Assembly (NCBI GenBank): GCA_963718145.1
Contig: CAVQYJ010000017.1
Coordinates: 380,696-444,695 of the forward strand
DNA from: UBA7672 sp963718145
Lineage (GTDB): Bacteria; Pseudomonadota; Alphaproteobacteria; Caulobacterales; Hyphomonadaceae
Length of the DNA stretch: 64,000 nucleotides
Reading direction: 5' to 3'
Shown here: positions 16,222-24,763 of the stretch, one piece after another
Position numbering within the stretch: position 1 is the first letter of the stretch
Layout of the letters: every line of letters starts with the position of its first letter
The notes under the pieces: generated by a model
What the model saw: the letters and a program-made list of their open reading frames with translations, nothing else
Database searches by the model: none
Told to the model about the DNA's origin: nothing
Position numbers and translations under genes: made by a program

Positions 16222-17934
16222 ATGCTGAAGCGGATTTCGGGGGCGAGCCTGCTGGCGCTTGCCGCGTGCGCCACGACGACGACCGCCGCCGTGACCGGCG
16301 CGCCCATCGCGCCGCTTGCCGCTTCCTCGCAGGTGACGCCGGAATCGCTTGCCGCATTCAACTCCATCTGCAGTGCAGAGGCGAGGGCTTCGGGCGCGGC
16401 GCCAGACCTGAAGCTCTCCTCGGGCATGGGCACGGGCGGCTTCAAGGTGGATTCGGCGAGCCAGCAAGCGCAGGACTGGTTCAATTTTGGTCTCGCCCTC
16501 TCGCACTCCTTCTATCACGAGGACGCCAAGGTCGCGATGAAGAAGGCGGTGGAGGCCGATCCGGATTGCTCGCTGTGCGCCTGGGGTCTCGCCTGGTCGC
16601 AGGGGCCGACGCTGAACTACGGCATCAACGACCAGCAGCGCCTCGACGCGTTGGGCACGGCGGAGAAGGCCAGGTCGCTCGCGAAGGACGACAAGGCGCG
16701 GCGACTGGCGGAGGCGATGGTTGCGCGCTACGCGGCGGCGGCAGCGGCGGTCAAGGGTCCGAACAGCGTACTCGGCGCGCCGCGTGCCGGTCAGGGCGCG
16801 ACCGAACCGGCATTCGGCAAAACGTTTGCAAGAATTGCAGAGGATTATCCCGGCGACACGGAGCTGTCAGTCCTGGCGGCGCACTCGCTGTTGATCCCTG
16901 TCCGCGGAGACAACATGAGTGGGCTCGCGCCGGCGCTGGCGATCCTCGAAAAGGTTCTGCAGAGCCATCCCGACGATACCGGCGCGATCCACTACTACAT
17001 CCACGCCACCGAGTTCGATGACCGCGCCGAGGATGCGATTGGCTATGCTGACAAGCTCGGCAAGCTGGCGCCGGCGGCGAGCCATCTGGTGCATATGCCC
17101 GCGCACACTTTCTTTCACGCAGGCCGCTATCACGATGCCGCCGTGGTCAACGCCAGGGCGATCGGCGCAGACATGAGCTGGCTCAAAACGGGCGGCAAGT
17201 CGCCGGGGGCAGGCCTGCCCATGTATTACGCACACAACCTCACTTTCGGGCTCGCAGGCGCAATGATGTCCGGCGACGCCGCGCTAGCGCTGAAATATGC
17301 CGACCACGCCGATGTCGCCTACCCCCAGAGCATGACTGTCGCCCAGCGATCAGGTGTGGCCCCTCGCAGCTATGTGGCGCTGGCCCGACATGCGCCGGAC
17401 CGTATGCTTGCCGTGGCGCCAGTCGCCGACAACATCCGCTTCGGCGTCTATCGCGCCTATGGGCGGGGCGAGGCGTACCTGACAAAGGGGGATATTGCCG
17501 GCGCCAGACTTGAGCGAGAGGCGCTGGACAAGGTGCAGGGCGCCAAGTCCGATCCCGAGGCGATCGTGGCGCGCAGCGTGCTCTCGGGCCGCATCGCCAT
17601 GGCTTCGGGGGATGGCAGGAGCGCGGCGCGTTTCTTCGAGGCCGGCGCAAAGAGCCAGGACAAGCTGATGCAGGGATTCATGGACCCGCCGCGCTGGTGG
17701 TATCCGGTGCGCCGCTCGGTGGCGGCGGCCTGGTTGAAGGCAGGCGACTACAAAAAGGCAGAATCCGAAGCGACGAAAAGCCTCGCATCGTGGAAGAACG
17801 ACCCCCTGGCGCTGTGGGTCCTGGGCAAGGCCCAGCTCGCGCAGGGCCGACTTGGCGAAGGCGAGGCGACCATGTCGAAGGCGCGCGAGCTGTGGCTCGG
17901 CGACTTTGACTCGATCACGGTCGAGGCGATCTAA
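16222..17934 (+). CDS. TPR-repeat lipoprotein
   Basis: A 570-residue lipoprotein (MLKRISGASLLALAACA, Cys16). The body is alpha-helical with repeats of TPR type: QAQDWFNFGLALSHSFYHED near 85, HDAAVVNARAIGADMSWLKT, and LAQGRLGEGEATMSKARELW near the end. CSLCAWGLAWSQGPTLNYGI, HATEFDDRAEDAIGYADKL and HLVHMPAHTFFHAGRYHDAA (His-rich) are hallmarks of a broadly distributed 'tetratricopeptide repeat protein' family without known function. GGGAGG precedes the ATG at 16222. It converges on the molybdenum oxidoreductase with 13 bp between stops. Confidence 0.8.
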   Translation: MLKRISGASLLALAACATTTTAAVTGAPIAPLAASSQVTPESLAAFNSICSAEARASGAAPDLKLSSGMGTGGFKVDSASQQAQDWFNFGLALSHSFYHEDAKVAMKKAVEADPDCSLCAWGLAWSQGPTLNYGINDQQRLDALGTAEKARSLAKDDKARRLAEAMVARYAAAAAAVKGPNSVLGAPRAGQGATEPAFGKTFARIAEDYPGDTELSVLAAHSLLIPVRGDNMSGLAPALAILEKVLQSHPDDTGAIHYYIHATEFDDRAEDAIGYADKLGKLAPAASHLVHMPAHTFFHAGRYHDAAVVNARAIGADMSWLKTGGKSPGAGLPMYYAHNLTFGLAGAMMSGDAALALKYADHADVAYPQSMTVAQRSGVAPRSYVALARHAPDRMLAVAPVADNIRFGVYRAYGRGEAYLTKGDIAGARLEREALDKVQGAKSDPEAIVARSVLSGRIAMASGDGRSAARFFEAGAKSQDKLMQGFMDPPRWWYPVRRSVAAAWLKAGDYKKAESEATKSLASWKNDPLALWVLGKAQLAQGRLGEGEATMSKARELWLGDFDSITVEAI

Positions 17935-17947
17935 CCGAACGGACCGC

Positions 17948-20218
17948 TCAGATCGCCGCTTTCACGGCTGCAGGCGTGATCGGGATGTGGCGCAGGCGCG
18001 CGCCCACCGCATTGAAGATCGCGTTGCCGATAGCCGGTCCGACAATCGTCGTTGCCGGCTCCCCAAGTCCGACAGGAGCTTCCGCGCTGTCGACAAACGT
18101 GATGTCGAGCTCGGGAACGTCTGCGAGGCGCAGTGGCGTGTAGGCGCCAAGGTTGGTTGCCTTCACATTGCCCTTCTCGAACTCCGTGCCCTCGTGGAGC
18201 GCGAGAGACAGGCCCCATAGCGACGCGCCTTCCATCTGTGCGCGTGCGCCATCGGGATCGATGATCGTTCCAGCGTCTGCGACCAGAGTCAGTTTCTCGA
18301 CCTTCACCTTGCCTGAGCCCTTGTCGACATTGACGCGGGCCACGCACGCCACCCAGGTCGGCATGTCGCGTTCCTGGCCGAAGCTGGTTGCAAGGCCAAG
18401 GCCCGTCCCGGCCGGCAGCGGTCCTCCCCATCCGGCTTTCTCTGCTGCGAGCTTCACGACATTGGCCTGCCGCGATGCGCCGCCCACCGAGTTAGGCGCG
18501 GTCCCGGCGTTTGCGCCTTCGGCCTTCAGCAGGCTCAGGCGGAACGCGACGGGATCCATCTTCAGCTTGTGCGCCGCCTCGTCGATGAAGCTTTCCAGCG
18601 CCCAGTTGGTGAAGCCCGGGCCCACCGACCGCAGCCAGCCCGGCCGGAAGGTTGCGTTGGCGAGATCATTCGAGATCGCTCGCACCTTATGGGCGCCCAC
18701 CGAATACCAGTGGTTGGCGCCATTGATGGCGAAGGGGTCGAATGGCACATCCTTCTCGCCCTTGGGCATGAAGAACGGGGCCATTACTTCGGTCGGCCAG
18801 CCAGCGGCGACATGCTGTTCCATGGCCGTAACCTTGCCGTCCTTGTCGAAGGCCATGCGCAGCTTCTGCACCGAAGGCGAGCGCACGCTATCGAACTTCA
18901 CATCGTCCTCGCGCGTCATCACCATTTTCACGGGTTTGCCGATGGCCTTCGACGCCAGCGCGGCGCCGACGGCATAGTCTCCATTCAGCCGCCGCCCAAA
19001 TCCACCGCCGAGCCGATAGGTACGCATGACGACATCGGTTTCAGGCACGGCGAGAGCGGTTGCGAGCCAGGGCAGCACAAGGCTCTGCCACTGGTTGCCT
19101 GTGTGGATCTCCCACTTGCCGTCCTTCTGGAAGGCGAGCGCGTTCAATGGCTCCATCTGGAAGTGCAGCGCCGTTGCCGTTGTGTAGGTCGCCTCGATCG
19201 AAGACTTCGCCGCCTTGAACGCGGGCGCCGTGTTGGTGTTGCCGGTCGGGAGAACCGATCCTGCATCTGCCTTCGCGATCAGCTTGGCCGCGTTGGCCTG
19301 GATGTCTTTCTCGGAGACGTTGGCGGTCGGGCCGGGCGTGTAGTCGACCTTGATCAGCCCGGCCGCCTTCTTCGCGGCGGGATAGCTTGACGCCACTACC
19401 ATCACCCAGCCGGGTACGGTGTTGGACGGGTCTTCCAGGATAACGCTCTGCAGATAGCCCTTTACAGCTTTCGCCGCGCTATCGTCGACCGAATTGGCTT
19501 TCGACCCGTTGCGCGTCGGCGGCAGGACAGGGCAGCCATAGACCATGCCGTCGACCTTCGCGTCGATGCCGTAAATGGCGGCGCCCGTCGTCTTCTCGAC
19601 GATGTCGAGCGACGTCACCGGTTTGCCGATCAGCTTCCGGTCCGCGGCCGGCTTGAAGGCAATCTTCGCGAGGTCTTCGGGCGTATAGGTCTTCTCCAGA
19701 CCGCCGCGGCGGACGATGTCGGCGTACTTGATCCTCTTCGAGCCCGAGACGATCTCGCCATTGGCGGCCTTGCAGGTTGCAGCGTCGACGCCTAGCGCCT
19801 TGGCGCCAGCTTCGACCAGCGCCATGCGGCCTGCCGCGCCCGCCTGGCTGTAGAGCGGATAAGTCTGCCACACGGACCAGCTGCCGCCGGTGACCATCAG
19901 GCCCCATTTCGGGTCCGAGTCGACGTGTTTGATCCGCACGTTTTCCCACGGCGCCTCGAGTTCATCGGCGAGGATGCGCGCGAGCGAAGTGCCGACGTGC
20001 TGGCCCATCTCGGCGCGGATGACGTTGACGGTGACGATGCCGTTGGCGTCCATCGAATACCATTGCGTTGGCTCGAAGGGAGGAGCGTTGCTGGCGCCAG
20101 CCGTCCGGTCGCATGCGGTGAGGAAACTGAAGGCGACGCCTGCGCCCGCTGTGGTGATCAGGAAGCCGCGGCGGCTGAGAACGGGAGTGGTTTGTGTTTC
20201 GGTGCGATTGCGGGCCAT
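17948..20218 (-). CDS. iorB: Molybdopterin-binding subunit of an IorB-type oxidoreductase
   Basis: A 756-residue xanthine-dehydrogenase-family large subunit of the isoquinoline 1-oxidoreductase (IorB) type. A twin-arginine signal (SRRGFLITTAGAGVAFSFLT) sends the folded enzyme to the periplasm. The molybdenum-cofactor motifs EMGQHVGTSLARILADELEA (about 68-87), YRLGGGFGRRLNGDYAVGAA and GLGLATSFGQERDMPTWVAC are present, and VGLGEPATTIVGPAIGNAIF near the end holds the conserved Glu region. It hydroxylates an aromatic N-heterocycle or aldehyde with electrons passed to the Fe-S subunit; the substrate is unknown. It follows the small subunit with a 3-bp gap. No cytochrome-c subunit is adjacent. Confidence 0.86.
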   Translation of the reverse strand: MARNRTETQTTPVLSRRGFLITTAGAGVAFSFLTACDRTAGASNAPPFEPTQWYSMDANGIVTVNVIRAEMGQHVGTSLARILADELEAPWENVRIKHVDSDPKWGLMVTGGSWSVWQTYPLYSQAGAAGRMALVEAGAKALGVDAATCKAANGEIVSGSKRIKYADIVRRGGLEKTYTPEDLAKIAFKPAADRKLIGKPVTSLDIVEKTTGAAIYGIDAKVDGMVYGCPVLPPTRNGSKANSVDDSAAKAVKGYLQSVILEDPSNTVPGWVMVVASSYPAAKKAAGLIKVDYTPGPTANVSEKDIQANAAKLIAKADAGSVLPTGNTNTAPAFKAAKSSIEATYTTATALHFQMEPLNALAFQKDGKWEIHTGNQWQSLVLPWLATALAVPETDVVMRTYRLGGGFGRRLNGDYAVGAALASKAIGKPVKMVMTREDDVKFDSVRSPSVQKLRMAFDKDGKVTAMEQHVAAGWPTEVMAPFFMPKGEKDVPFDPFAINGANHWYSVGAHKVRAISNDLANATFRPGWLRSVGPGFTNWALESFIDEAAHKLKMDPVAFRLSLLKAEGANAGTAPNSVGGASRQANVVKLAAEKAGWGGPLPAGTGLGLATSFGQERDMPTWVACVARVNVDKGSGKVKVEKLTLVADAGTIIDPDGARAQMEGASLWGLSLALHEGTEFEKGNVKATNLGAYTPLRLADVPELDITFVDSAEAPVGLGEPATTIVGPAIGNAIFNAVGARLRHIPITPAAVKAAI

Positions 20219-20221
20219 GAT

Positions 20222-20683
20222 TCAGGCTCCCTTCATCGCGTTGGCGGCCTGGCGGACCGCGGCGCGTATGCGCGTGTAGGTCATGCAGCGGCACAGATTG
20301 CCGGTCATCATCGCGTCGATGTCAGCGTCAGTGATGTTGGGATTGTCCTTGAGAACCGAGGCGGCCTGCATGATCTGGCCCGACTGGCAGTAGCCGCACT
20401 GAGGCACCTGAAGATCCTGCCACGCCTTCTGCACGGGATGCGCGCCCTTGGGATCGAGGCCCTCGATCGTTGTGATCTCCGCGCCTTCAACAGCGCTGAT
20501 CGGCGTGATGCAGGATCGCATCGCTTTGCCGCCGACATGGACGGTGCAGGCGCCGCACATCCCGATGCCACAGCCGAACTTGGTGCCTGTCAGACCCGCA
20601 TTGTCGCGGATCACCCATAGCAATGGTGTGTCGGCGTCGGCCTCGATCGTGATCGCCTGGCCGTTGATCTTGAAGCTGCTCAT
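20222..20683 (-). CDS. iorA: (2Fe-2S) subunit of an IorA-type oxidoreductase
   Basis: A 153-residue electron-transfer subunit. The plant-type [2Fe-2S] cluster is bound by Cys38, 43, 46 and 58 (FGCGIGMCGACTV). The second cluster is bound by Cys96, 99, 131 and 133 (QCGYCQSGQIM, NLCRCMTYTRI). All eight ligands are intact and length is normal. It passes electrons from the molybdenum centre of the downstream IorB-type subunit, with which it forms a two-gene operon. It has no signal of its own and would be exported with the Tat-tagged partner. Confidence 0.9.
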   Translation of the reverse strand: MSSFKINGQAITIEADADTPLLWVIRDNAGLTGTKFGCGIGMCGACTVHVGGKAMRSCITPISAVEGAEITTIEGLDPKGAHPVQKAWQDLQVPQCGYCQSGQIMQAASVLKDNPNITDADIDAMMTGNLCRCMTYTRIRAAVRQAANAMKGA

Positions 20684-20823
20684 GTGTGCTCCACCTCGAA
20701 TGTCCGGGCTGAAGCATCGTCCTCTGGCGCACGCCTGTCCAGCGGATCACCGCCCTGTTCTGCGAAGGGTTTCCCTGAGGGCGCCAGTATTCTTGCTGCT
20801 ACGCAGCAGAGTCGCGTCTGCGT

Positions 20824-21588
20824 TCAGGGGCGCGTCTGCTCCGGCTGCGCCTGAGCTGCCTCCGCGTCTTTCTCAGACCTTTCGCGTTCCGCCTTGCGGC
20901 GCCGCCAGTCGGCTTCCATGGCCTTGCGCCACTTGACGCGCAGGGACGCAGGGCGTTCCGCGAAACGGTCGTCGAGCACAGTTGCTGACTCGATCCGGTC
21001 GGAGCGGAAAGAGCGGAAATCCTTTCGTGTTTCGCACCAGGCGCAGATCAGCCTCGTAGTCTCATAATAGCCCAGCATGATCGGCCAGACGACCCGGCTG
21101 GTGGCCCGGCCTTCGACGTCGCGGTAGTCGAGGAGCATTTTGCGCTGCGCATGGACGGCGTTGCGCACCATGCCCAGATCGATCCGGTCATTGGCGCGCT
21201 CCCACGCCGGGACCACCTTTGCGACCGGTTCGGCTATGTAGGGGCGCAGGCGATCCGGCACGCTCGCTTCGATCTTCGCCAGCAGATCCTGCGCCGCCTT
21301 CGCAAGCTGAAGGTCGCCGCGATTGATCACCCATTGCGCGCCGAGCACCGCCGCCTCGATCTCGTCCGTGGTCAGCATCAAGGGCGGCATGTCGAGCCCG
21401 CGGTCGAGCACGTAGCCGATGCCGGCCTCGCCGCGAATGGGCACACGTTGGGCAAGCAAGGCCGAGATATCGCGATAGACGGAGCGCTTGGACGTCTCGA
21501 GTTCCGCCGCCATGGCATCCGCTGTCACCGGCCGTTTCGAGCGGCGGAGGATCTGGATGATTTCGAAAAGTCGGTCGGCCTTGCGCAT
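20824..21588 (-). CDS. WYL-domain transcriptional regulator (YafY type)
   Basis: A 254-residue regulator. The N-terminal HTH_11 winged helix (MRKADRLFEIIQILRRSKRP, then ADAMAAELETSKRSVYRDIS) is followed by a WYL domain at about 130-210 (LLDYRDVEGRATSRVVWPIM, then GYYETTRLICAWCETRKDFR). WYL domains bind nucleic acid or small ligands. The start at 21588 matches the family; the longer reading upstream runs through the operator. A 26-bp palindrome lies directly upstream, between this gene and the divergent small gene/GST pair. Confidence 0.87.
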   Translation of the reverse strand: MRKADRLFEIIQILRRSKRPVTADAMAAELETSKRSVYRDISALLAQRVPIRGEAGIGYVLDRGLDMPPLMLTTDEIEAAVLGAQWVINRGDLQLAKAAQDLLAKIEASVPDRLRPYIAEPVAKVVPAWERANDRIDLGMVRNAVHAQRKMLLDYRDVEGRATSRVVWPIMLGYYETTRLICAWCETRKDFRSFRSDRIESATVLDDRFAERPASLRVKWRKAMEADWRRRKAERERSEKDAEAAQAQPEQTRP

Positions 21589-21608
21589 GAACTTCGATCT
21601 ACAGGTCG

Positions 21609-21634
21609 CCTGCTGACACCATGCTGTCAGCAGG
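21609..21634. promoter_or_regulatory. 26-bp perfect palindrome, probable WYL-regulator operator
   Basis: The arms CCTGCTGACA (21609-21618) and TGTCAGCAGG (21625-21634) are exact reverse complements around a 6-bp centre. The site begins 21 bp upstream of the regulator start codon and sits between divergent genes. TGCTGACA-N-TGTCAGCA sites are typical in front of YafY-family genes, so autoregulation and control of the divergent pair are likely. Confidence 0.7.
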
Positions 21635-21711
21635 CCTCTGGCAGGTATGTGGCAACAGACTGAAAACAGCAAGCCGAACCTCCAGAAACCCAGAAAACAA
21701 GAGGCAAGACC

Positions 21712-21915
21712 ATGAAGGGCCTGACACTCACCATCCTCCTCGCCGTCCTCGAAATCGGCGCTGTCATGACCAGCCGTTCGGACCTGATGTCCGATGGCCA
21801 GGTGGCGGCGGCCCGCCGGGAAGAGGCCGGCATCCAGTCCGAAGTGATTGTGGATGCGGAACAGCCGGAGATCGCGGTCGTCGAGCCGGCGGCGGAAGCC
21901 GCGGCAGCGATCTGA
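21712..21915 (+). CDS. Small exported or membrane-anchored peptide
   Basis: A 67-residue product with a hydrophobic N-terminus (MKGLTLTILLAVLEIGAVMT) and an acidic, Ala/Glu-rich tail. It may be a signal-anchored peptide. It starts 78 bp past the WYL operator and ends 29 bp before the GST gene, so it looks like the first gene of the divergent, regulator-controlled unit. No family recognised; the start is the only ATG giving the hydrophobic lead. Confidence 0.5.
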   Translation: MKGLTLTILLAVLEIGAVMTSRSDLMSDGQVAAARREEAGIQSEVIVDAEQPEIAVVEPAAEAAAAI

Positions 21916-21944
21916 ATTCAGCAGCAGCAAACAGGGAGAGGGCG

Positions 21945-22727
21945 ATGTCGAAGATCATACTGTCAGGCGGCGGCGCGATGTGGGGCCTTCCCGAGGTGAG
22001 CCCCTTCGTCACCAAGACCGAAATCCAGCTGAAGATGGCGGGGCTCGACTACACCAGGCGGCAGGCGATGCCGGAGGAGAGCCCGAAGGGGCAGATCCCG
22101 TTCATCGATGATGGCGGCAGGCTGATCGGGGATTCCACCTTCATCCGCTTCCACATCGAGGGCGAGTATGGCGTTGATCTCGATGACGGCCTCACGCCCT
22201 TCGGACGCGCCACGGCGCTGGCGATCGAGATGATGGTGGCGCATGAGCTCGCGCCGGCGGTCGGGTATTTCCGCTGGCTCAAACCGGACAATTTCGAGCG
22301 CGGGCCGGGCCAGTGGTTCAACGACGCGCCGGAAGGCGTGCGCGAGGAGCTAAAGCGCGGCCTGCAGGAAGACGTGCGCAAGACTATGGTTGCGCGCGGC
22401 ATCGCCCGGCACTCGGAAGCCGAGATCGTGGGCCTGGGCGTGCGATCGCTCAAGGCGCTGGAAGTCTTCCTCGCGGGCAAGCCCTTCCTGATGGGCGACG
22501 AACCGTGCGGCGTCGACGCCTTCGTGTTCGCAACACTGGCCGGGGCGATGACGCCGTACTTCCCATCGCCCCTGCGCGATGAGGCGATCAAGTTTCCGAC
22601 GCTGGTGGCTTACGTCTCCCGCATGTTCGAGCGCTTCTATCCGGACTTCGCGTGGGATGCCGGGATCCAGCCCGACATGAATGAATCAGGGGCGGCGCAA
22701 GACCGCCCGGGTGCAAGAGCGGCGTAA
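21945..22727 (+). CDS. Glutathione S-transferase family protein (FAXC/metaxin-like)
   Basis: A 260-residue GST-fold protein. The N-terminal thioredoxin-like domain has SPFVTKTEIQLKMAGLDYTR, the sequence of the failed-axon-connections/metaxin-like branch, rather than a classical catalytic Cys or Ser motif. It continues with SPKGQIPFIDDGGRLIGDST (cis-Pro region), and the C-terminal helical domain ends with EPCGVDAFVFATLAGAMTPY. AGGGAGAGGGCG precedes the ATG at 21945. Substrate unknown. It probably belongs to the unit controlled by the divergent WYL regulator. Confidence 0.82.
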   Translation: MSKIILSGGGAMWGLPEVSPFVTKTEIQLKMAGLDYTRRQAMPEESPKGQIPFIDDGGRLIGDSTFIRFHIEGEYGVDLDDGLTPFGRATALAIEMMVAHELAPAVGYFRWLKPDNFERGPGQWFNDAPEGVREELKRGLQEDVRKTMVARGIARHSEAEIVGLGVRSLKALEVFLAGKPFLMGDEPCGVDAFVFATLAGAMTPYFPSPLRDEAIKFPTLVAYVSRMFERFYPDFAWDAGIQPDMNESGAAQDRPGARAA

Positions 22728-22908
22728 GACCGCCTCCTCCAGAAGATCCCGCGCCAATGCAGCGCGGGCGTTTCCTCCCCATGATGGCCGGGCAACATCC
22801 GCAAGAGATGCGCCTGGCCTTACTTTTTCTGCTGTCTCGATTGACCACCGGAGACTGGAACAGTTTGCGCTTCAATCGCATCAATCTGTGCGTCGTCGAG
22901 GATCGCGT

Positions 22909-23610
22909 ATGGCCAAGGCTCATCCTGGAAATGCCGAGGGGGATTTTTACGTTGAGGACGGCTGCTGCATGACGTGCAGCGTGCCGGAAGACACAGCGCC
23001 GAGCATCTTCGGCTGGGTCGAGGATCCGAAGGGCTACACGCACTGCGTGGAAAAGCGTCAGCCGGAAGCAGCCGAAGAGATCAGGCAGACGCTGACGGCC
23101 ATGGTCTCCGCCGAGGCAGAGTGCATCCGCTATCGCGGCCGGAGCCAGGAAATCTTTCGGCGATTGGCCGAAATCGGGGCGGGCCAGCTGGCGGACCATA
23201 TTCCGCCACTGGAGATCCAGCTGGTTTTCCGGGACCGCGTAACCTTCAAGGTCGAAGGTGCGGCGCAGTTGAAGGCGATCGACCTCGCCGTCGAGTTCGA
23301 ACGCTACCTCGAACAGGTCAACAGCTCGCGAGGCGCATTCCCGTACAAGATTCGCCGCAAGAAGCAGGGCAAGCCGAAGGTGGAGATCGCCTGGTTCAAC
23401 GATGTCTTCCACACAGTGGTTTTCGAGGCGATCCGGACCGGGTCGGGGTATGTCGCTTTTGCTGAGCCCAATATCCTTGCGGTCGCCACGCCAGGCTTGG
23501 CGCGCTTGGTTGATGAATGGCTGCGGAGTTCGGATCGCTACACGGATCTGCGCTGGTATTCGCAGAAACAGTGGCGCGAAGGCGGGCCGTGGCGGGATAC
23601 GCTGGTCTAG
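22909..23610 (+). CDS. Ferredoxin-like protein with an extra C-terminal domain
   Basis: A 233-residue protein. FYVEDGCCMTCSVPEDTAPS near the N-terminus and THCVEKRQPE soon after resemble a ferredoxin-type cysteine arrangement (CC-x2-C, then a distant C), with ECIRYRGRSQEIFRRLAEIG closing that region. The last 140 residues (LEIQLVFRDRVTFKVEGAAQ, then AFPYKIRRKKQGKPKVEIAW) form an unrelated mixed alpha/beta domain with no family that I recognise. Start at 22909 was chosen because the protein-like part begins there; the open frame reaches further back. It ends flush against the convergent nucleotidyltransferase-like gene. Confidence 0.6.
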   Translation: MAKAHPGNAEGDFYVEDGCCMTCSVPEDTAPSIFGWVEDPKGYTHCVEKRQPEAAEEIRQTLTAMVSAEAECIRYRGRSQEIFRRLAEIGAGQLADHIPPLEIQLVFRDRVTFKVEGAAQLKAIDLAVEFERYLEQVNSSRGAFPYKIRRKKQGKPKVEIAWFNDVFHTVVFEAIRTGSGYVAFAEPNILAVATPGLARLVDEWLRSSDRYTDLRWYSQKQWREGGPWRDTLV

Positions 23611-24468
23611 CTAAGCCTTCAGCCGTTCCGCCCGCTGCGGGTTGTTGGCGTTGAGCCAGGCGTCCGTCATCGGCGTCATCCAGCGGCAGGCGTTGTCGAT
23701 GAACACCAGCGCCTTCATGGCGTCCGGCGAGGGGCGCGTCGCCATGGCGTAGGCTTCGGAGAGGTCCTTGATGCGTCCAGGATAGTTGAGCGTGAAGAGG
23801 TCGCGCCGCAGGTCGAGGTCTTCGGTGTAGATCTGCTCGCGATCCATCACGAGCGCGAACGACGCAGCGAGCACGGCGTGGCCGGCGTCCATCGCGGCGG
23901 CGCGCACGCGGTCCGGCGCTTTGGCGGCGGCAAGACGGCCGGCGGCGTTCAGCATGCGCGGACGGAATCCGAGTATGTCGCCATTCATCAGCGCCGCGTC
24001 GAGCCGTTGCGGGGCGAGCATGCGCGTCATGTTGCGGCCGGCGACGCAGACCGAATTCACGGCCAGGCGGAAGCGGGCAGGCGAGAAGGCGCCGTCCGGA
24101 GTGAAGACGTCCTTCCAGTTGAACACGGCGACAGCGATGCGGCCGACGCGCGGATTGCGGCGGCGGAGCTGGGCTGCGGCGGCCACTTCCCAGCTTTCAT
24201 TGGCGCGCAGGTCAGCCCCGCCAAGCGATGCGCCGAGGCGCAGCAGTATGAAGAACGCGGCGCCGCCCGGGCGCCCACGCGCTGCAGGGCCTGAAATGTA
24301 GACGGAATGCAGCCGGTCGCCGAAACGCTCCAGCGCCATGTCTGCGGCTTCTTCGGCGGCCTCAAGCGCAGGTTGAGCGATCTGCTCGCGCGCGATGGCG
24401 GCGTTGGTGACTCGACCCCAGTGATCCTGCGGCCAGAATTCGCCGCGTAGCCTAACTGCCTGGCCCAT
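23611..24468 (-). CDS. Nucleotidyltransferase-fold protein
   Basis: A 285-residue protein. LERFGDRLHSVYISGPAARG at about 46-66 has the helix-turn GxxAxG element of minimal nucleotidyltransferases, but the acidic pair that should follow is not evident, so catalysis is doubtful. The remainder is helical (RVRAAAMDAGHAVLAASFAL, then LFTLNYPGRIKDLSEAYAMA), reminiscent of HEPN-like C-terminal domains. Function unknown. The stop codon abuts the stop of the ferredoxin-like gene. Confidence 0.55.
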   Translation of the reverse strand: MGQAVRLRGEFWPQDHWGRVTNAAIAREQIAQPALEAAEEAADMALERFGDRLHSVYISGPAARGRPGGAAFFILLRLGASLGGADLRANESWEVAAAAQLRRRNPRVGRIAVAVFNWKDVFTPDGAFSPARFRLAVNSVCVAGRNMTRMLAPQRLDAALMNGDILGFRPRMLNAAGRLAAAKAPDRVRAAAMDAGHAVLAASFALVMDREQIYTEDLDLRRDLFTLNYPGRIKDLSEAYAMATRPSPDAMKALVFIDNACRWMTPMTDAWLNANNPQRAERLKA

Positions 24469-24763
24469 ACGCCACTCCCGTCCGCGCCCCGTCTCCCCGG
24501 CCTTCTCCAGCTAGCCCAGTCCTTCCGCGACTTTCCTCGAATGTGAGGCGAAGCCGCCGCGGCCGATGCCGTAACCAAAACGTTAAGTCAGGCGCGAGCG
24601 CTTGCAAGCGGATTCGTCTGCTAGGGCGCCAATTAACTGCGTGCGTCGCGCCGGCGCCGTTCATAGTCGTTAATGCGTGAGGCACGTGCACTCCGCGCGG
24701 AGCAACCATGAACAAGGGCTCCGCAAGAGTCAGGGGAGCAAGGATGGCGCCGCTACAAGCGGG
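24469..24763. other. 295-bp gap with no recognisable gene
   Basis: It lies between the start of the nucleotidyltransferase-like gene and the stop of mrp. I see no coding signature on either strand; open frames running from here into mrp are antisense to it. The segment AACCAAAACGTTAAGTCAGG and nearby AT-rich patches could hold the promoter for the upstream minus-strand gene. Confidence 0.5.
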
